Below, in pieces: positions 17,714-26,243 of a stretch of 64,000 bases of DNA (positions within the stretch are counted from its first letter, which is position 1; every line of letters starts with the position of its first letter). Source of the DNA: Tagaea sp. CACIAM 22H2 (GTDB taxonomy: Bacteria > Pseudomonadota > Alphaproteobacteria > CACIAM-22H2); the NCBI GenBank assembly GCA_014444615.1, contig PVXE01000008.1, positions 1 through 64,000 of the forward strand, read 5' to 3'. The notes below the pieces were generated by a model. The model was not told the DNA's origin and did not search any database. It worked only from the letters and a program-made list of their open reading frames with translations. The position numbers were made by a program, and so were the translations under genes.

Positions 17714-19404
17714 CAAGGTCTCCGCAACATGAAATCGCGACCGGCGACGCGCTGGCCGATCAATACGACGATCGCCGCCGCCGCGAGCAGGAGAACGCCG
17801 AGCGCGGCCAACACTTCGAAATTCCCCTCCTCGCTCAGATCCAGCATGACGATCGACATGACCTTGGTCTTGGGGCCGGTCAGGAAGATCGCGGTGCTGA
17901 GTTCGCGCGTCGTCGCGATAAAGACGAGAAGCCACGAGCCGATCAATCCGCCTTTCGCCAGCGGCACGACGACCTTGCGCATCACGACGGCGCGCGATCC
18001 GCCGAGGATGCGCACGGCGTCCTCCATTTCCGGGTTCAGGCTTTTCACCGTCGCGGCCGCGTTGATGAAGGCGATGGGCAGGCTTCGGATCGTGAAGGCC
18101 AGGATCAGCATGGCGGCCGTGCCGTAAAGCGAGAACGGCGGCGGCGCGAACGTCGCGTAGAACGCGACCGCCAACACGATGCCGGGAATCGCGACGGGCA
18201 CCATGCACAGGAACTGCAGCAACGTCGCACCCGGCGCCAGGCGGCGCGCCTGGACATAGGCGACGATCAGTGCCGCCGCCACGGCGGCGGTCGCGGCGAC
18301 GCCCGAGAACCACACCGTGTTCCAGATCGAGCCGAGCGCCGAACTGTTCTTGAACAGCAGATAGTCGAAGTTCTTGAACGTGAGGTTGGACAGGGAAAAT
18401 CCCCGGCTCCACGCCTTGGCGAAGGCCGCCTGCAACAGAACGACCAGCGGCATGAAGACGGCGAGCGTTCCCACGGCGAAGCACAGGCCGAGGGAAATCC
18501 AGCGCCAGCGACCGAGATCGACGGGGCGGCGCTCGCCGCCCTTGCCCGTCAGCGCGGTGAAGCCCCTCCGGCCCAGAAGGCGGCGCTGCAACCACAACAT
18601 CGCGATCGTGACCGCGATCAACGACATCGAATACGCCGCCGCGGCGTCGAGCCTCGGCGGAAACTCGAAGAACTGCCACAGCTGGGTCGTCGCCACCGTG
18701 ATCCCGGCTGGAATCCCCAAAAGGGCGGGCGTGCCGAACAGCGTGATCGATTCCAGCATCACGATGATGGCGCCGCCCAGAATCGCGGGCCAAATCATCG
18801 GCAACGTGACTTTGACTGTCGTGACGAATCGGCTCGCCCCCAAAATCGACGCGGCATCCTCCAGCTCCGTCGGCACAACGTCGAAAGCCGATTTGGCGAA
18901 GATGAAGTTGATGGGGATCGAATAAAGGGCGATCAGGAAGATCATCCCCTCCATCGAGTAGATGTTGAGCAAACGCTCATCGCCGCCCAGGAACACCCAA
19001 GCGCGGTTGATCCAACCCGCATTGGGGCCCGCGAGCAGCATCCAGGCAACGGCACCTAGATATGGCGGCATGACGAAGATCGCCACGACGATCAGCGTGA
19101 CGAAGTTGCCGCCCGGCATGTTCGTGCGCGACACGAGCCATGCCATTGGCACGCCGATGCAGGTGCTGATCGCCGCGACGGTCAGACCGATGAACAGCGA
19201 GCGGCCCAGCGCTTCGAGGTGCCGTATTTCGCCGAATGCATGGGCCATCGGCGCGAAGGAGAATCCGTCGGCACCGCGCACCGACAATCCCACGAGCTTG
19301 AACAACGGCAGACCGACCAGCACGATCAATGCGGCCGCGAGCGCGGCCAGCACGATCGTGCTGGGGTCGAGCAACCGGCGCGTCGCGTTTACGAACTTTG
19401 CCAT
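17713..19404 (-). CDS. ABC transporter permease, fused two-domain type (FbpB/AfuB-like)
   Basis: 563 residues with about 12 membrane helices in two homologous halves, as in the iron(III)/hexose-phosphate permease family. Each half carries an EAA-type coupling loop (EDAASILGASRFVTTVKVTLP and, near the C-terminus, EDAVRILGGSRAVVMRKVVVP). One polypeptide therefore supplies both halves of the channel. The family includes importers of iron and of sugar phosphates; operon context favours an organic, possibly sugar-type, substrate. Confidence 0.94.
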   Translation of the reverse strand: MAKFVNATRRLLDPSTIVLAALAAALIVLVGLPLFKLVGLSVRGADGFSFAPMAHAFGEIRHLEALGRSLFIGLTVAAISTCIGVPMAWLVSRTNMPGGNFVTLIVVAIFVMPPYLGAVAWMLLAGPNAGWINRAWVFLGGDERLLNIYSMEGMIFLIALYSIPINFIFAKSAFDVVPTELEDAASILGASRFVTTVKVTLPMIWPAILGGAIIVMLESITLFGTPALLGIPAGITVATTQLWQFFEFPPRLDAAAAYSMSLIAVTIAMLWLQRRLLGRRGFTALTGKGGERRPVDLGRWRWISLGLCFAVGTLAVFMPLVVLLQAAFAKAWSRGFSLSNLTFKNFDYLLFKNSSALGSIWNTVWFSGVAATAAVAAALIVAYVQARRLAPGATLLQFLCMVPVAIPGIVLAVAFYATFAPPPFSLYGTAAMLILAFTIRSLPIAFINAAATVKSLNPEMEDAVRILGGSRAVVMRKVVVPLAKGGLIGSWLLVFIATTRELSTAIFLTGPKTKVMSIVMLDLSEEGNFEVLAALGVLLLAAAAIVVLIGQRVAGRDFMLRRP

Positions 19405-19423
19405 CTATGCGCGACGCCGCCGC

Positions 19424-20467
19424 TCAGCCGCCGAACGTCCGGCGCCAACGATCGTTGAGCGCGGGAAGATTCTTCATATCCTCCTCCGAGACCGGGATCG
19501 TCGTGACGTCGCCGGGCCCCTTCCCGCCATGGGTGTTCTTGACCTCCGGCCGTAGCGCCATCGCCAGATCCATGTCGACACGGATCTGCTGGGATTCGAC
19601 GTCCAGCAGATAGTCGAGAAAGAGCTTCGCCGCGTTCGGGCTTTTCGAATTCTTGAGGATACCCGAGCCCGCAAGGATCACGACCGAGCCGTCTTCCGGG
19701 AAGACCGTGCGATAAGGGGCACCTTCGATCTCCTTCTTGCGGAACGGACCGTCGCCGGCATGACCGACCGAGCGCTCGCCCGCGTCGAGCATCGTGATCA
19801 CGTCGTTGATCGAGCGGCCGATCTGCGGGTTGTTGGCGCGCAGCTTCTCGAAATAGCTCCAGCCGTATTTCTTTTCGAGCGCCAGCGCCCACGCCCCGAC
19901 ATACCCGGAATATGCGGGATGCCCGAAGGACAGCTTGCCCTTGAACTTCGGATCGAGCAGGTCGGTCCAGGTCTTCGGCGCGTCGGCGGCGGCGATCTTG
20001 TCGGTGCGATAGGCGATGACGATGATCGCGCCCGATGTCGCGTGGTACTGGTTGTCCGGGTCCATGTTGCGGAACGCCGGCAGCACCTTGTCGGCGCTCT
20101 CCGGCCGGTAGGTCAGCAAGCGCCCCTCCGATTTCAGCCGCACGAAATGCGACGTGTCGGTCGACGAATAGACGTCGGCCACGGCCGTATTGGCCAGAAT
20201 ATCCTGGTTCAAACGCTGGTAGATGACCTGCGCCGTGGCGCGCACCACGTTGACCTTGATGCCGGGATAGCGCTTGTAGAACGCCTGTTCGATGGCCGTC
20301 GCGTTGTCGAGACCGAAATGGCTGATGTACCAAGTCATCTCGCGCTCCGCCTTTGCGGCTTCGTAGAGTTTGCGCGTCGCGTCGGACATCGTCTGCGCGT
20401 GCGCCGGCGCCGCAGCGCCCAGCAACGCAAGACCGGTGGCGGCAACCAGTTTTTTCCAAGCGTTCAT
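19424..20467 (-). CDS. ABC transporter substrate-binding protein (FbpA/AfuA-like)
   Basis: Periplasmic binding protein of 347 residues with a signal peptide (1-24, ending PAHA). YEAAKAEREMTWYISHFGLDN and FYKRYPGIKVNVVRATAQVI are typical of the family-1 extracellular solute-binding fold shared by FbpA and AfuA. The paired tyrosines that bind ferric iron in FbpA are not evident near the C-terminus, which weakens an iron role. It is encoded just before the permease and ATPase genes and 29 bp after the SGNH hydrolase gene. Confidence 0.92.
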   Translation of the reverse strand: MNAWKKLVAATGLALLGAAAPAHAQTMSDATRKLYEAAKAEREMTWYISHFGLDNATAIEQAFYKRYPGIKVNVVRATAQVIYQRLNQDILANTAVADVYSSTDTSHFVRLKSEGRLLTYRPESADKVLPAFRNMDPDNQYHATSGAIIVIAYRTDKIAAADAPKTWTDLLDPKFKGKLSFGHPAYSGYVGAWALALEKKYGWSYFEKLRANNPQIGRSINDVITMLDAGERSVGHAGDGPFRKKEIEGAPYRTVFPEDGSVVILAGSGILKNSKSPNAAKLFLDYLLDVESQQIRVDMDLAMALRPEVKNTHGGKGPGDVTTIPVSEEDMKNLPALNDRWRRTFGG

Positions 20468-20496
20468 GACGTCCTCCCCAGGTTTATTCGTTTCGT

Positions 20497-21105
20497 TCAG
20501 CGCGCCGGCGGCAGCGACGCCGCGATCGCCTCGCTCCAGACCGCATAACCCGCGTCGTTCAAGTGGCGCTGGTCCTCGGCGTAGAAGCGCGGATCGGCGT
20601 CGCCTTGCGCGTTCAAGAACGGCGCGAAGATATCGACCAGCCGCACATCCGGCATTTCCGGCAGCCGTTTCTCGAGCAGCGCGTTCGACGCGCGTAAAGC
20701 GGCCATACGCGGTCCGTGGAACGGGGCGGGCTTCATCGTCAGCACCGCGACCGGCAATTCCGGCTGCGCGCGGCGCGCCGTGTCGATCAACGCGACGATC
20801 GTCGACAGAATCGTTTCGGCGCCCGCGTCGTATTTCTCGATGTCGTTAGCGCCCGCCGCGACGACGACGAAACGCGGCCTCAACGGACGGACCAGAAGAT
20901 CGTAATACGCGACGCAGTCGCGCAACGTGGCGCCGCCGAAACCCACGGCGACCGCGTCGGCGCGCCCCAGGCTTTTGCCGATATCGGGCCACAGCCGCAC
21001 GGTCGACGACCCGTAAACGACGATCGGGTTTTTCGGCAGGCGCATTTCCCGCAGACGTTGCGCCAGCGCTTGCGCCTGTTCGCCGATGGAAGGCTTGGCG
21101 GTCAC
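20497..21105 (-). CDS. SGNH/GDSL-family hydrolase
   Basis: Predicted esterase/lipase-like hydrolase of 202 residues without a signal peptide. The four SGNH blocks are visible: YGSSTVRLWP (nucleophile serine, about 33-34), VGFGGATL (Gly), AGANDIEKY (Asn) and DQRHLNDAGY (Asp/His). The GTG at 21105 overlaps the stop of the PrpD-like gene, so the two are translationally coupled. It could hydrolyse an ester of the operon's substrate. Confidence 0.88.
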   Translation of the reverse strand: MTAKPSIGEQAQALAQRLREMRLPKNPIVVYGSSTVRLWPDIGKSLGRADAVAVGFGGATLRDCVAYYDLLVRPLRPRFVVVAAGANDIEKYDAGAETILSTIVALIDTARRAQPELPVAVLTMKPAPFHGPRMAALRASNALLEKRLPEMPDVRLVDIFAPFLNAQGDADPRFYAEDQRHLNDAGYAVWSEAIAASLPPAR

Positions 21106-22541
21106 GCGGATTTGACCTTGCGCAGCAGGTCGAGCAGCGGCGCCGTGCTTGCGGCGTCGGCCAGCGTGAAAGTCGCGCGCGCAATACGGTCGGCGAGACC
21201 GGAATCGATCCGGGTGACGCAGCCGTCGTATTTTTGGCGCACTTCGGCGTCGGTCAGCGGCCAGGACGGGCCGCCGCGATAGCGCGTGTCGGCCTCCGCC
21301 TTCAACACCTTGCCGTCCTTCAGCGTGATCTCGACGCGCGAGCGGATCAGATCGAATCCCATCGCGTTGATCGTTGCGTCGGCGTGGGTATGCACGCGTT
21401 CCTGCATCGCCTGGAATTCCGGCGACGCGATCACATGGTCGTCGAACTGCGCCAGCCCCGCTTCGCGATACAGCACGAGCATCGAGATCAGCGCCGCCAT
21501 CGAGAATTTGGCCTGCAACTCGTTCTTCGCCACACGGTAGCGGATCGGGCGCAGGATATTGTCACCGGCGAAGAAATCGATGCGCGCGACCGTCGCCGGA
21601 TCGACGTTCTCGCGCAGAACGAGGTTCTTCACCATATCCATCGATTGATGGGTCAGGATGCCGCTGGGATAGGGCTTGATGCTCACACCCGGATTGACGA
21701 TCGTCCATTCGCGCCCGAAGCCCTGGCCGGTCTTTTCCGGCGAGAACCCGCCGCCGAGCACGGCGGGGAAACCCCAAGGACCGTCGAGCGCCGTCGGATC
21801 GGCAGTGTAACCGCGCTGCGCCAGCAACGCGGCAAGCACGCCGTTCTCCGCCGCGCGCCCGACATGCAAGGGCTTGGTCATCGTGCCGAAATTGCAGCGA
21901 ATGCCAGCGGCAAAACTGGCCGCGATGCCCAAGGCGCGCGCGGTCGCGTCGGCGTCGAGCCCCAACAGGATCGACGCGGCCCCGCACGCGCTGAATGTGC
22001 CGACCGTGCCCGACGTATGGTGGCCGCGCAGATAATGGTCGGGTTGCATCCATTCGGAGATTTTGCAGCCAAGCTCGAAGCCGTAATTGAATGCGGCGAC
22101 GAAACTTTGCCCCGACACGCCGCCCAACATGTCCGACACGGCGAGCGCCGCACTCATCGGCGGGATCGAAGGATGGGTCAGCAAGCCATAGACATGGGCG
22201 GGATCGTGGCTGACTTGCGTATCGTCGAAATCATGGACGTGACCGGCAGTGCCGATCACGCGCGCGGCGACCTGGACCGGAACGCGCGTATCGCCCTGGC
22301 CGAGCAGCAGCGCGTCGCCCTTCCCGCCTTGCTCGCGCGCAAAGCTCGTCAGGATATCGATCGCGGGCACGCCGAGCCCCGCCAGCACCAGCCCCATCGA
22401 GTCCAACAAGCAACGACGCGAAATGCCGAGGGCTTCCGCAGGCAGCTTGTCGAAGCTGGCACCGGTCAGGAACGCGACCGCTTGGGCGGTGATGTCGCTT
22501 TCCCCGGCGATGCGGGGCGTGGTCGGTACTGCGAGCGTCAT
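21102..22541 (-). CDS. MmgE/PrpD family protein
   Basis: 479-residue member of the family that includes 2-methylcitrate dehydratase (PrpD) and cis-aconitate decarboxylase. Features include RCLLDSMGLVLAGLG near the N-terminus, HVHDFDDTQVSHDPAHVYG, NYGFELGCKISEWMQPDHYL and LHVGRAAENGVLAALLAQRGY. No prpB or prpC genes are nearby, so methylcitrate is not indicated; many paralogues in Proteobacteria act on unknown acids. It is the first gene of a seven-gene minus-strand operon divergent from a GntR regulator. Confidence 0.88.
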   Translation of the reverse strand: MTLAVPTTPRIAGESDITAQAVAFLTGASFDKLPAEALGISRRCLLDSMGLVLAGLGVPAIDILTSFAREQGGKGDALLLGQGDTRVPVQVAARVIGTAGHVHDFDDTQVSHDPAHVYGLLTHPSIPPMSAALAVSDMLGGVSGQSFVAAFNYGFELGCKISEWMQPDHYLRGHHTSGTVGTFSACGAASILLGLDADATARALGIAASFAAGIRCNFGTMTKPLHVGRAAENGVLAALLAQRGYTADPTALDGPWGFPAVLGGGFSPEKTGQGFGREWTIVNPGVSIKPYPSGILTHQSMDMVKNLVLRENVDPATVARIDFFAGDNILRPIRYRVAKNELQAKFSMAALISMLVLYREAGLAQFDDHVIASPEFQAMQERVHTHADATINAMGFDLIRSRVEITLKDGKVLKAEADTRYRGGPSWPLTDAEVRQKYDGCVTRIDSGLADRIARATFTLADAASTAPLLDLLRKVKSA

Positions 22542-22571
22542 GACGTTCCCGATGTTTTCTTATTGCTAACT

Positions 22572-22607
22572 GTCAACAGACTACGATTGACACTCAGAGC
22601 GAGTCAA
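22572..22607. promoter_or_regulatory. Candidate GntR operator between prpD-like and GntR genes
   Basis: The 113-bp divergent gap contains an inverted pair TTGAC (22587-22591) and GTCAA (22603-22607) with 11 bp between, plus a third GTCAA at 22572-22576 within a CTGTCAACAG element. Repeats of this kind between a regulator and its divergent operon are typical operators. The TTGACA at 22587 may also be part of a -35 box for the regulator. Confidence 0.4.
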
Positions 22608-22654
22608 CTGCTACTCTTCCCCCGGCGGTGGATTCGAGCCGCGGGAGAGTTTCA

Positions 22655-23323
22655 ATGACCGACGATCTGCTGGAGTTGCGGCGCGAGAACACGCTGTCGA
22701 GCCTGGCCGCCGACCGGCTGGAGAAGCTGATCGTCGCCGGGCGATTGCCGCCGGGCCAACGCATCAACGAAGTCGTGCTGGCGCGCGAATTCGGCATCAG
22801 CCGCGGACCGGTGCGCGAAGGCTTGCGTCACCTCGCCTCGCGCGGGCTGGTGGAATTCGTCGCCAACAAGGGCGCCTATGTCCGTGCGATCGACGCGCAG
22901 GCGATGCTGGAGATTTACGATCTGCGCTCGGTCCTCACGGGCCATGCGTGCAAACTCGCCGCCGAACGGCGCACGCCCGACGAAGCGAAGGAATTCGAAC
23001 GCCGCGTGAAGGAGATGGATTCTTGCGTGAAGCGCGGCGAGGTCGCGCAGTATTACAAGCTGAACATCGCCTTTCACGATCTGCTGGTCGCCGTCGCGGG
23101 CGGCGGGCGCCTTGCGGCGTTCAGCGACACGCTGTCGAAAGAGGCGGCGCTGTTCCGGCGCGTCTCGCTCGGCAATCCGCAGGAAATGGCGGCGTCCAAC
23201 GCCGAACACGCGGCGATCGTCGCCGCGATCCGCCGCGCTGACGGTGCACGCGCGCGCGAATTGGGCGAAGCGCATGTGCTGGCCGGCAAGCGCCGGTTCG
23301 AAAAAAGCTTGCCGCCCGGCTGA
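22655..23323 (+). CDS. GntR family transcriptional regulator (FCD subfamily)
   Basis: 222-residue DNA-binding regulator. The N-terminal winged helix (about 10-75) includes LIVAGRLPPGQRINEVVLAREFGISRGPVREGLR, and the C-terminal FCD ligand domain has the helical bundle and metal-ligand type residues (YDLRSVLTGHACKLAAER, NIAFHDLLV, NAEHAAIVAAIRRAD). The ATG at 22655 is preceded by GGGAGAG. Divergent orientation from the PrpD/ABC/galM operon suggests it controls that operon; FCD regulators usually sense small organic acids. Confidence 0.93.
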   Translation: MTDDLLELRRENTLSSLAADRLEKLIVAGRLPPGQRINEVVLAREFGISRGPVREGLRHLASRGLVEFVANKGAYVRAIDAQAMLEIYDLRSVLTGHACKLAAERRTPDEAKEFERRVKEMDSCVKRGEVAQYYKLNIAFHDLLVAVAGGGRLAAFSDTLSKEAALFRRVSLGNPQEMAASNAEHAAIVAAIRRADGARARELGEAHVLAGKRRFEKSLPPG

Positions 23324-23360
23324 ACGCGCGGCGCATCGACGTTCAAATTGTCGGTGAAAA

Positions 23361-23436
23361 TGGTGCCCGGGGCCGGAATCGAACCAGCGACACTGCGATT
23401 TTCAATCGCATGCTCTACCAACTGAGCTACCCGGGC
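23361..23436 (-). tRNA. tRNA-Phe (GAA)
   Basis: A 76-nt cloverleaf on the minus strand, with the CCA end encoded. The acceptor stem pairs GCCCGGG with CCCGGGC, the D arm has AGCTCAGTTGGTAGAGC, the anticodon stem is TGCGA/TCGCA around the loop TTGAAAA (anticodon GAA), and the T arm contains GGTTCGATTCC. A short T-run directly follows the 3' end. It sits between the GntR gene and the TfoX-like gene. Confidence 0.97.
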
Positions 23437-23480
23437 ACCGGGCTTGTGGGAGGCGTGTATAGGGCCTGCCCCGGAACCTG

Positions 23481-24137
23481 TCAACGCTTGGACGCCGCCG
23501 ATTTCCTCTGACTTTTCGGCGGCTTAAGTGCGGCCTCGACATCGGCGTCCAGACGGCGTTTTTCCGCCGCCGGGACCTTCGTCCAATGGAGCCCTTTCAA
23601 TGCCGCGTACAGCCCGTAAAGCAGGTTGCGCGTCGCCTCGCGCGGCCGGCGGCGCTTGACAGCAATATAGGCGCCGACGGCGCCCGCGCGCTTCAAATCG
23701 TCGATGCCGACGATCCCCGCCTCGCCCAGCCACGCCTGCGACTTGGGGCCAAGGCTCGCGAGATCGGCGATGCGCTTGGGTGCGGCTTTCGATTTCTTCT
23801 CCGGCATGCGCATCGCAGCGTCGACGGCACCGCGCGCCCAGGGCCGCATCTCGGCCGCGTCGTCGAGGGCTTCGGGCGGAACCTCGTAATAGCCGAGCGA
23901 CACGCGTTTCTTCGACTTGGCGAGGTAGGTGAAGGGTTCGAGCCCCGCCGCCTCGAATCTCGGCCGGTTTGCGGCGTCGGTCTTGAGATAGAGCCGGTCC
24001 TCGACGATCAGGCCGAACATCCGCCCGTCACGGAACAGGCCCCAGCCCGAGAACATCGCTTTGGCCGAAACGCGCCCCACCGCCTCGCCCAGCAACTCGA
24101 CGCACATGTCGACGAAACCGCTGGGCACGCGGCTCAT
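23481..24137 (-). CDS. TfoX N- and C-terminal domain protein
   Basis: 218 residues with a TfoX N-terminal domain (about 1-95, AKAMFSGWGLFRDGRMFGLI and KKRVSLGYYEVP) and a TfoX C-terminal helix-hairpin-helix-like domain (about 125-200, IADLASLGPKSQAWLGEAGI). In gammaproteobacteria TfoX regulates competence; alphaproteobacterial homologues are uncharacterised. The Lys/Arg-rich tail (KPPKSQRKSAASKR) may bind nucleic acid. Its ATG overlaps the yacG stop (ATGA). Confidence 0.85.
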   Translation of the reverse strand: MSRVPSGFVDMCVELLGEAVGRVSAKAMFSGWGLFRDGRMFGLIVEDRLYLKTDAANRPRFEAAGLEPFTYLAKSKKRVSLGYYEVPPEALDDAAEMRPWARGAVDAAMRMPEKKSKAAPKRIADLASLGPKSQAWLGEAGIVGIDDLKRAGAVGAYIAVKRRRPREATRNLLYGLYAALKGLHWTKVPAAEKRRLDADVEAALKPPKSQRKSAASKR

Positions 24138-24316
24138 TGGGGTTCGTCCGGCGTTTCGTCGGTCGGGATGCGATAGGCGCCGTCGAGCCAGCGGCGCATA
24201 TCCTCGTCCTTGCAGCGCGCCGAACAGAAGGGCCGGAAATCGGCATGGGCGGGCCGCTTGCAAATCGGGCAGCCGGATTTCTTCGGCTTTTTCGGCAGCG
24301 GGACGACTTGGCTCAT
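24134..24316 (-). CDS. yacG: YacG zinc protein (DNA gyrase inhibitor family)
   Basis: 60-residue zinc-ribbon protein with the four zinc cysteines in GCPICKRPAHADFRPFCSARC. In E. coli YacG binds GyrB and inhibits gyrase. The start codon overlaps the stop of the RNase E/G gene and its stop overlaps the TfoX-like start, so all three are translationally coupled. Confidence 0.93.
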   Translation of the reverse strand: MSQVVPLPKKPKKSGCPICKRPAHADFRPFCSARCKDEDMRRWLDGAYRIPTDETPDEPQ

Positions 24317-25359
24317 TCGCCCGCCCGCCCCTGCGACCTCGCGCGCGTCATCTCGACCAAGCCGCCGGCGGTGATGCCGAGAACGTCGACGCGGCGGCGG
24401 TCGTGCCGCGTGGCGTGTTTGAACGCGTCGAGCAAACGCGCCCGCTCGCCCGGCTTCACGACGCGCAAGATATCGACCGCGATCAAGCCCGCCAGATCGC
24501 GCAAACGGATCTGACGCGCGATCTCGCGCGCGGCTTCCAGATCGATGTTCAAAGCGTCGTCCTTCGACGCCCCCGAATTCACGTCGATCGCGACGAGGGC
24601 GGCCGTGCGCTCGATCGACAGCCACGCACCCGATGGCAGATCGACGCGCGGGCGCTCAAGCTGTTCGAGCAGGCTCGCCGCATCGTGCCGGTCGAAGGCG
24701 AATTTGTCGTGCGTGATGCCCGCGAGCTTCGCGAGTTCGGAATCGGGCGTGAGCAGCCGCGCCTCGGGCGCGTTCAACGTGCGCACCAAGGCGATCACCG
24801 CATCGTCGGACGACAGCATTTCCGGCGCGCCATCGCGCACGAACGCGGCGGCCTTGGCGCGCAATGCGTCGATCTCCGCCGCCAGCGTGGCGTCGTCGAC
24901 CTCCAACGCGCCGCCGCGCAGGATCAAACCCTCGCCTTCGCGCAACAGTGCATGCGCGCGGCCCTGCAGCGCTTCGCGCTTGGCTGCGGAAATGCGTTTG
25001 GACACCGAAGCGCCCTTGCCGCCCGGCAGCAACACGGCATTCGCCCCTTCCAACGCCAGGCGCGTGGAAATCCGCGCGCGCTTGTCGGCGGCGGGCGGTT
25101 CGATCACCTGCACCAGCAGCGTGCGGCCCGGTTGCGGCGGGTTCGGCGTATCCAGCAACGCGACCAGCCCGCCCGGCAGATCGACGAACACGCCGCCATG
25201 CACCGCCTTCGCGACGCGCACGCGATGGATCGTGCCGACAGCGACGCGCCGGTCGGCGGGTTCGCGCGCGATATCGACCAGCTGGCGCTGCGAAAACCCG
25301 ACGGCGCGGATCATGTCGCCGTCGCGGTCGATCAGGATTTCGTCGATCTTGCCGCTCAT
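24313..25359 (-). CDS. Short ribonuclease E/G family protein
   Basis: 348-residue endoribonuclease-like protein. An S1-like RNA-binding domain covers about residues 40-100 (GTIHRVRVAKAVHGGVFVDL), and the catalytic DNase I-like region keeps both metal aspartates, D259 in VAIDVNSG and D296 in GLIAVDILRV. The sequence stops just after the conserved GLVEMTR segment (around 336-342), so the cysteine Zn-link and the dimerisation region of full RNase E/G are absent. Short versions occur beside yacG in other alphaproteobacteria. The start overlaps the maf stop (ATGA). Confidence 0.88.
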   Translation of the reverse strand: MSGKIDEILIDRDGDMIRAVGFSQRQLVDIAREPADRRVAVGTIHRVRVAKAVHGGVFVDLPGGLVALLDTPNPPQPGRTLLVQVIEPPAADKRARISTRLALEGANAVLLPGGKGASVSKRISAAKREALQGRAHALLREGEGLILRGGALEVDDATLAAEIDALRAKAAAFVRDGAPEMLSSDDAVIALVRTLNAPEARLLTPDSELAKLAGITHDKFAFDRHDAASLLEQLERPRVDLPSGAWLSIERTAALVAIDVNSGASKDDALNIDLEAAREIARQIRLRDLAGLIAVDILRVVKPGERARLLDAFKHATRHDRRRVDVLGITAGGLVEMTRARSQGRAGE

Positions 25360-25925
25360 GCGCCCGCTCCGGCGAGCAATGCTTCCGTCATATGAAGATC
25401 AAGGCCGATGACGTTCGAGAACGAACCCGACATGAAGCGCGCAAATACGGCCGCGCGGCCTTGCAATGCGTAGCCGCCAGCGCAGCCGCGCCACTCACCG
25501 GTGGCGATATAGGCGTCGATCTCGGCCGGCGTCAGACGTTTGAACGCAAGAATGGTTTCCGAGACGCGCAGGCGGGGCTTGGCGCCCGGCGCGATCAGGC
25601 AAATCCCGCCGATGACGCGGTGGCGACGCCCCGACAGCAGATTCAAGTGCCGCCGCGCTTCGGCCGGATCGTCGGTTTTCGGCAGCATGCGCCGCCCGCA
25701 GGCGACGATCGTATCGGCCGCAAGTACGAGCGCGGTGGGGCGCAGCGCGGCAACCGCCTCGGCCTTGCCCAGCGCAAGACGCGCGGCGAGGGCCCGCGGC
25801 GTTTCGCCGGGGCGTTCGGTTTCGTCGAGATCGGCGGGAAGGATTTCGGCCGGGCTACGGCCGATCTGCGCCAGCAACTCGCGCCGGCGCGGACTCGCGG
25901 AGGCGAGGACGAGCGGCGGCGCCAA
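25356..25925 (-). CDS. maf: Maf-like nucleotide pyrophosphatase
   Basis: Predicted house-cleaning nucleoside triphosphate pyrophosphatase of the Maf/YhdE family, about 189 residues. LVLASASPRRRELLAQIG is the family N-terminal signature; VLAADTIVACG contains the catalytic aspartate, and DPAEARRHLNLLSGRRHRVI follows. No ATG is available; the TTG at 25925, 11 bp after the infA stop, puts the signature at the usual distance from the N-terminus, so I use it, with some doubt. Confidence 0.9.
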   Translation of the reverse strand: MAPPLVLASASPRRRELLAQIGRSPAEILPADLDETERPGETPRALAARLALGKAEAVAALRPTALVLAADTIVACGRRMLPKTDDPAEARRHLNLLSGRRHRVIGGICLIAPGAKPRLRVSETILAFKRLTPAEIDAYIATGEWRGCAGGYALQGRAAVFARFMSGSFSNVIGLDLHMTEALLAGAGA

Positions 25926-25936
25926 ACCGGCCCCGC

Positions 25937-26155
25937 TTACTTGAAGCGGAACGTGATCCGACCCTTGGTCAGATCGTAGGGCGTCATCTCGACATTGACG
26001 CGGTCGCCCGCGAGCACGCGGATGCGGTTCTTGCGCATCTTGCCCGAGGTATGGGCGAGAACTTCGTGGTTGTTGTCGAGCTTCACACGGAACATCGCGT
26101 TGGGCAGGAGTTCCTGCACCACGCCCGAGAACTCGATCAGACCTTCTTTCGCCAT
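25937..26155 (-). CDS. infA: Translation initiation factor IF-1
   Basis: 72-residue S1/OB-fold protein that binds the ribosomal A site region during initiation. The sequence [40 protein letters not shown] and [13 protein letters not shown] is nearly canonical. It lies in the conserved alphaproteobacterial block between the LMW phosphatase and maf. Confidence 0.99.
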   Translation of the reverse strand: MAKEGLIEFSGVVQELLPNAMFRVKLDNNHEVLAHTSGKMRKNRIRVLAGDRVNVEMTPYDLTKGRITFRFK

Positions 26156-26196
26156 GGATCTCCGGTTGGTTCTGGACTCCGCCCCAGGGGCGGGAT

Positions 26197-26243
26197 CGGG
26201 GCCGCAACATGGCCCCGAAGCGGGGCGAGGTCAAGCCTCGCCC
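26197..26243. other. Two hairpins between the LMW phosphatase and infA
   Basis: A perfect 7-bp stem CGGGGCC/GGCCCCG (26197-26203 with 26211-26217) lies in the 75-bp gap. Beside it, GGGCGAGG/CCTCGCCC (26223-26230 with 26236-26243) forms an 8-bp stem whose 5-base loop (26231-26235) contains the phosphatase stop codon. Neither is followed by a T-run on the minus strand, so they may stabilise or process the mRNA rather than terminate it. Confidence 0.4.

Noticed and set aside
23361..23436. tRNA-Phe as the attachment site of an integrated element
   Set aside because: No integrase gene and no repeat of the tRNA 3' end were seen on either side; the flanking genes are ordinary chromosomal genes.
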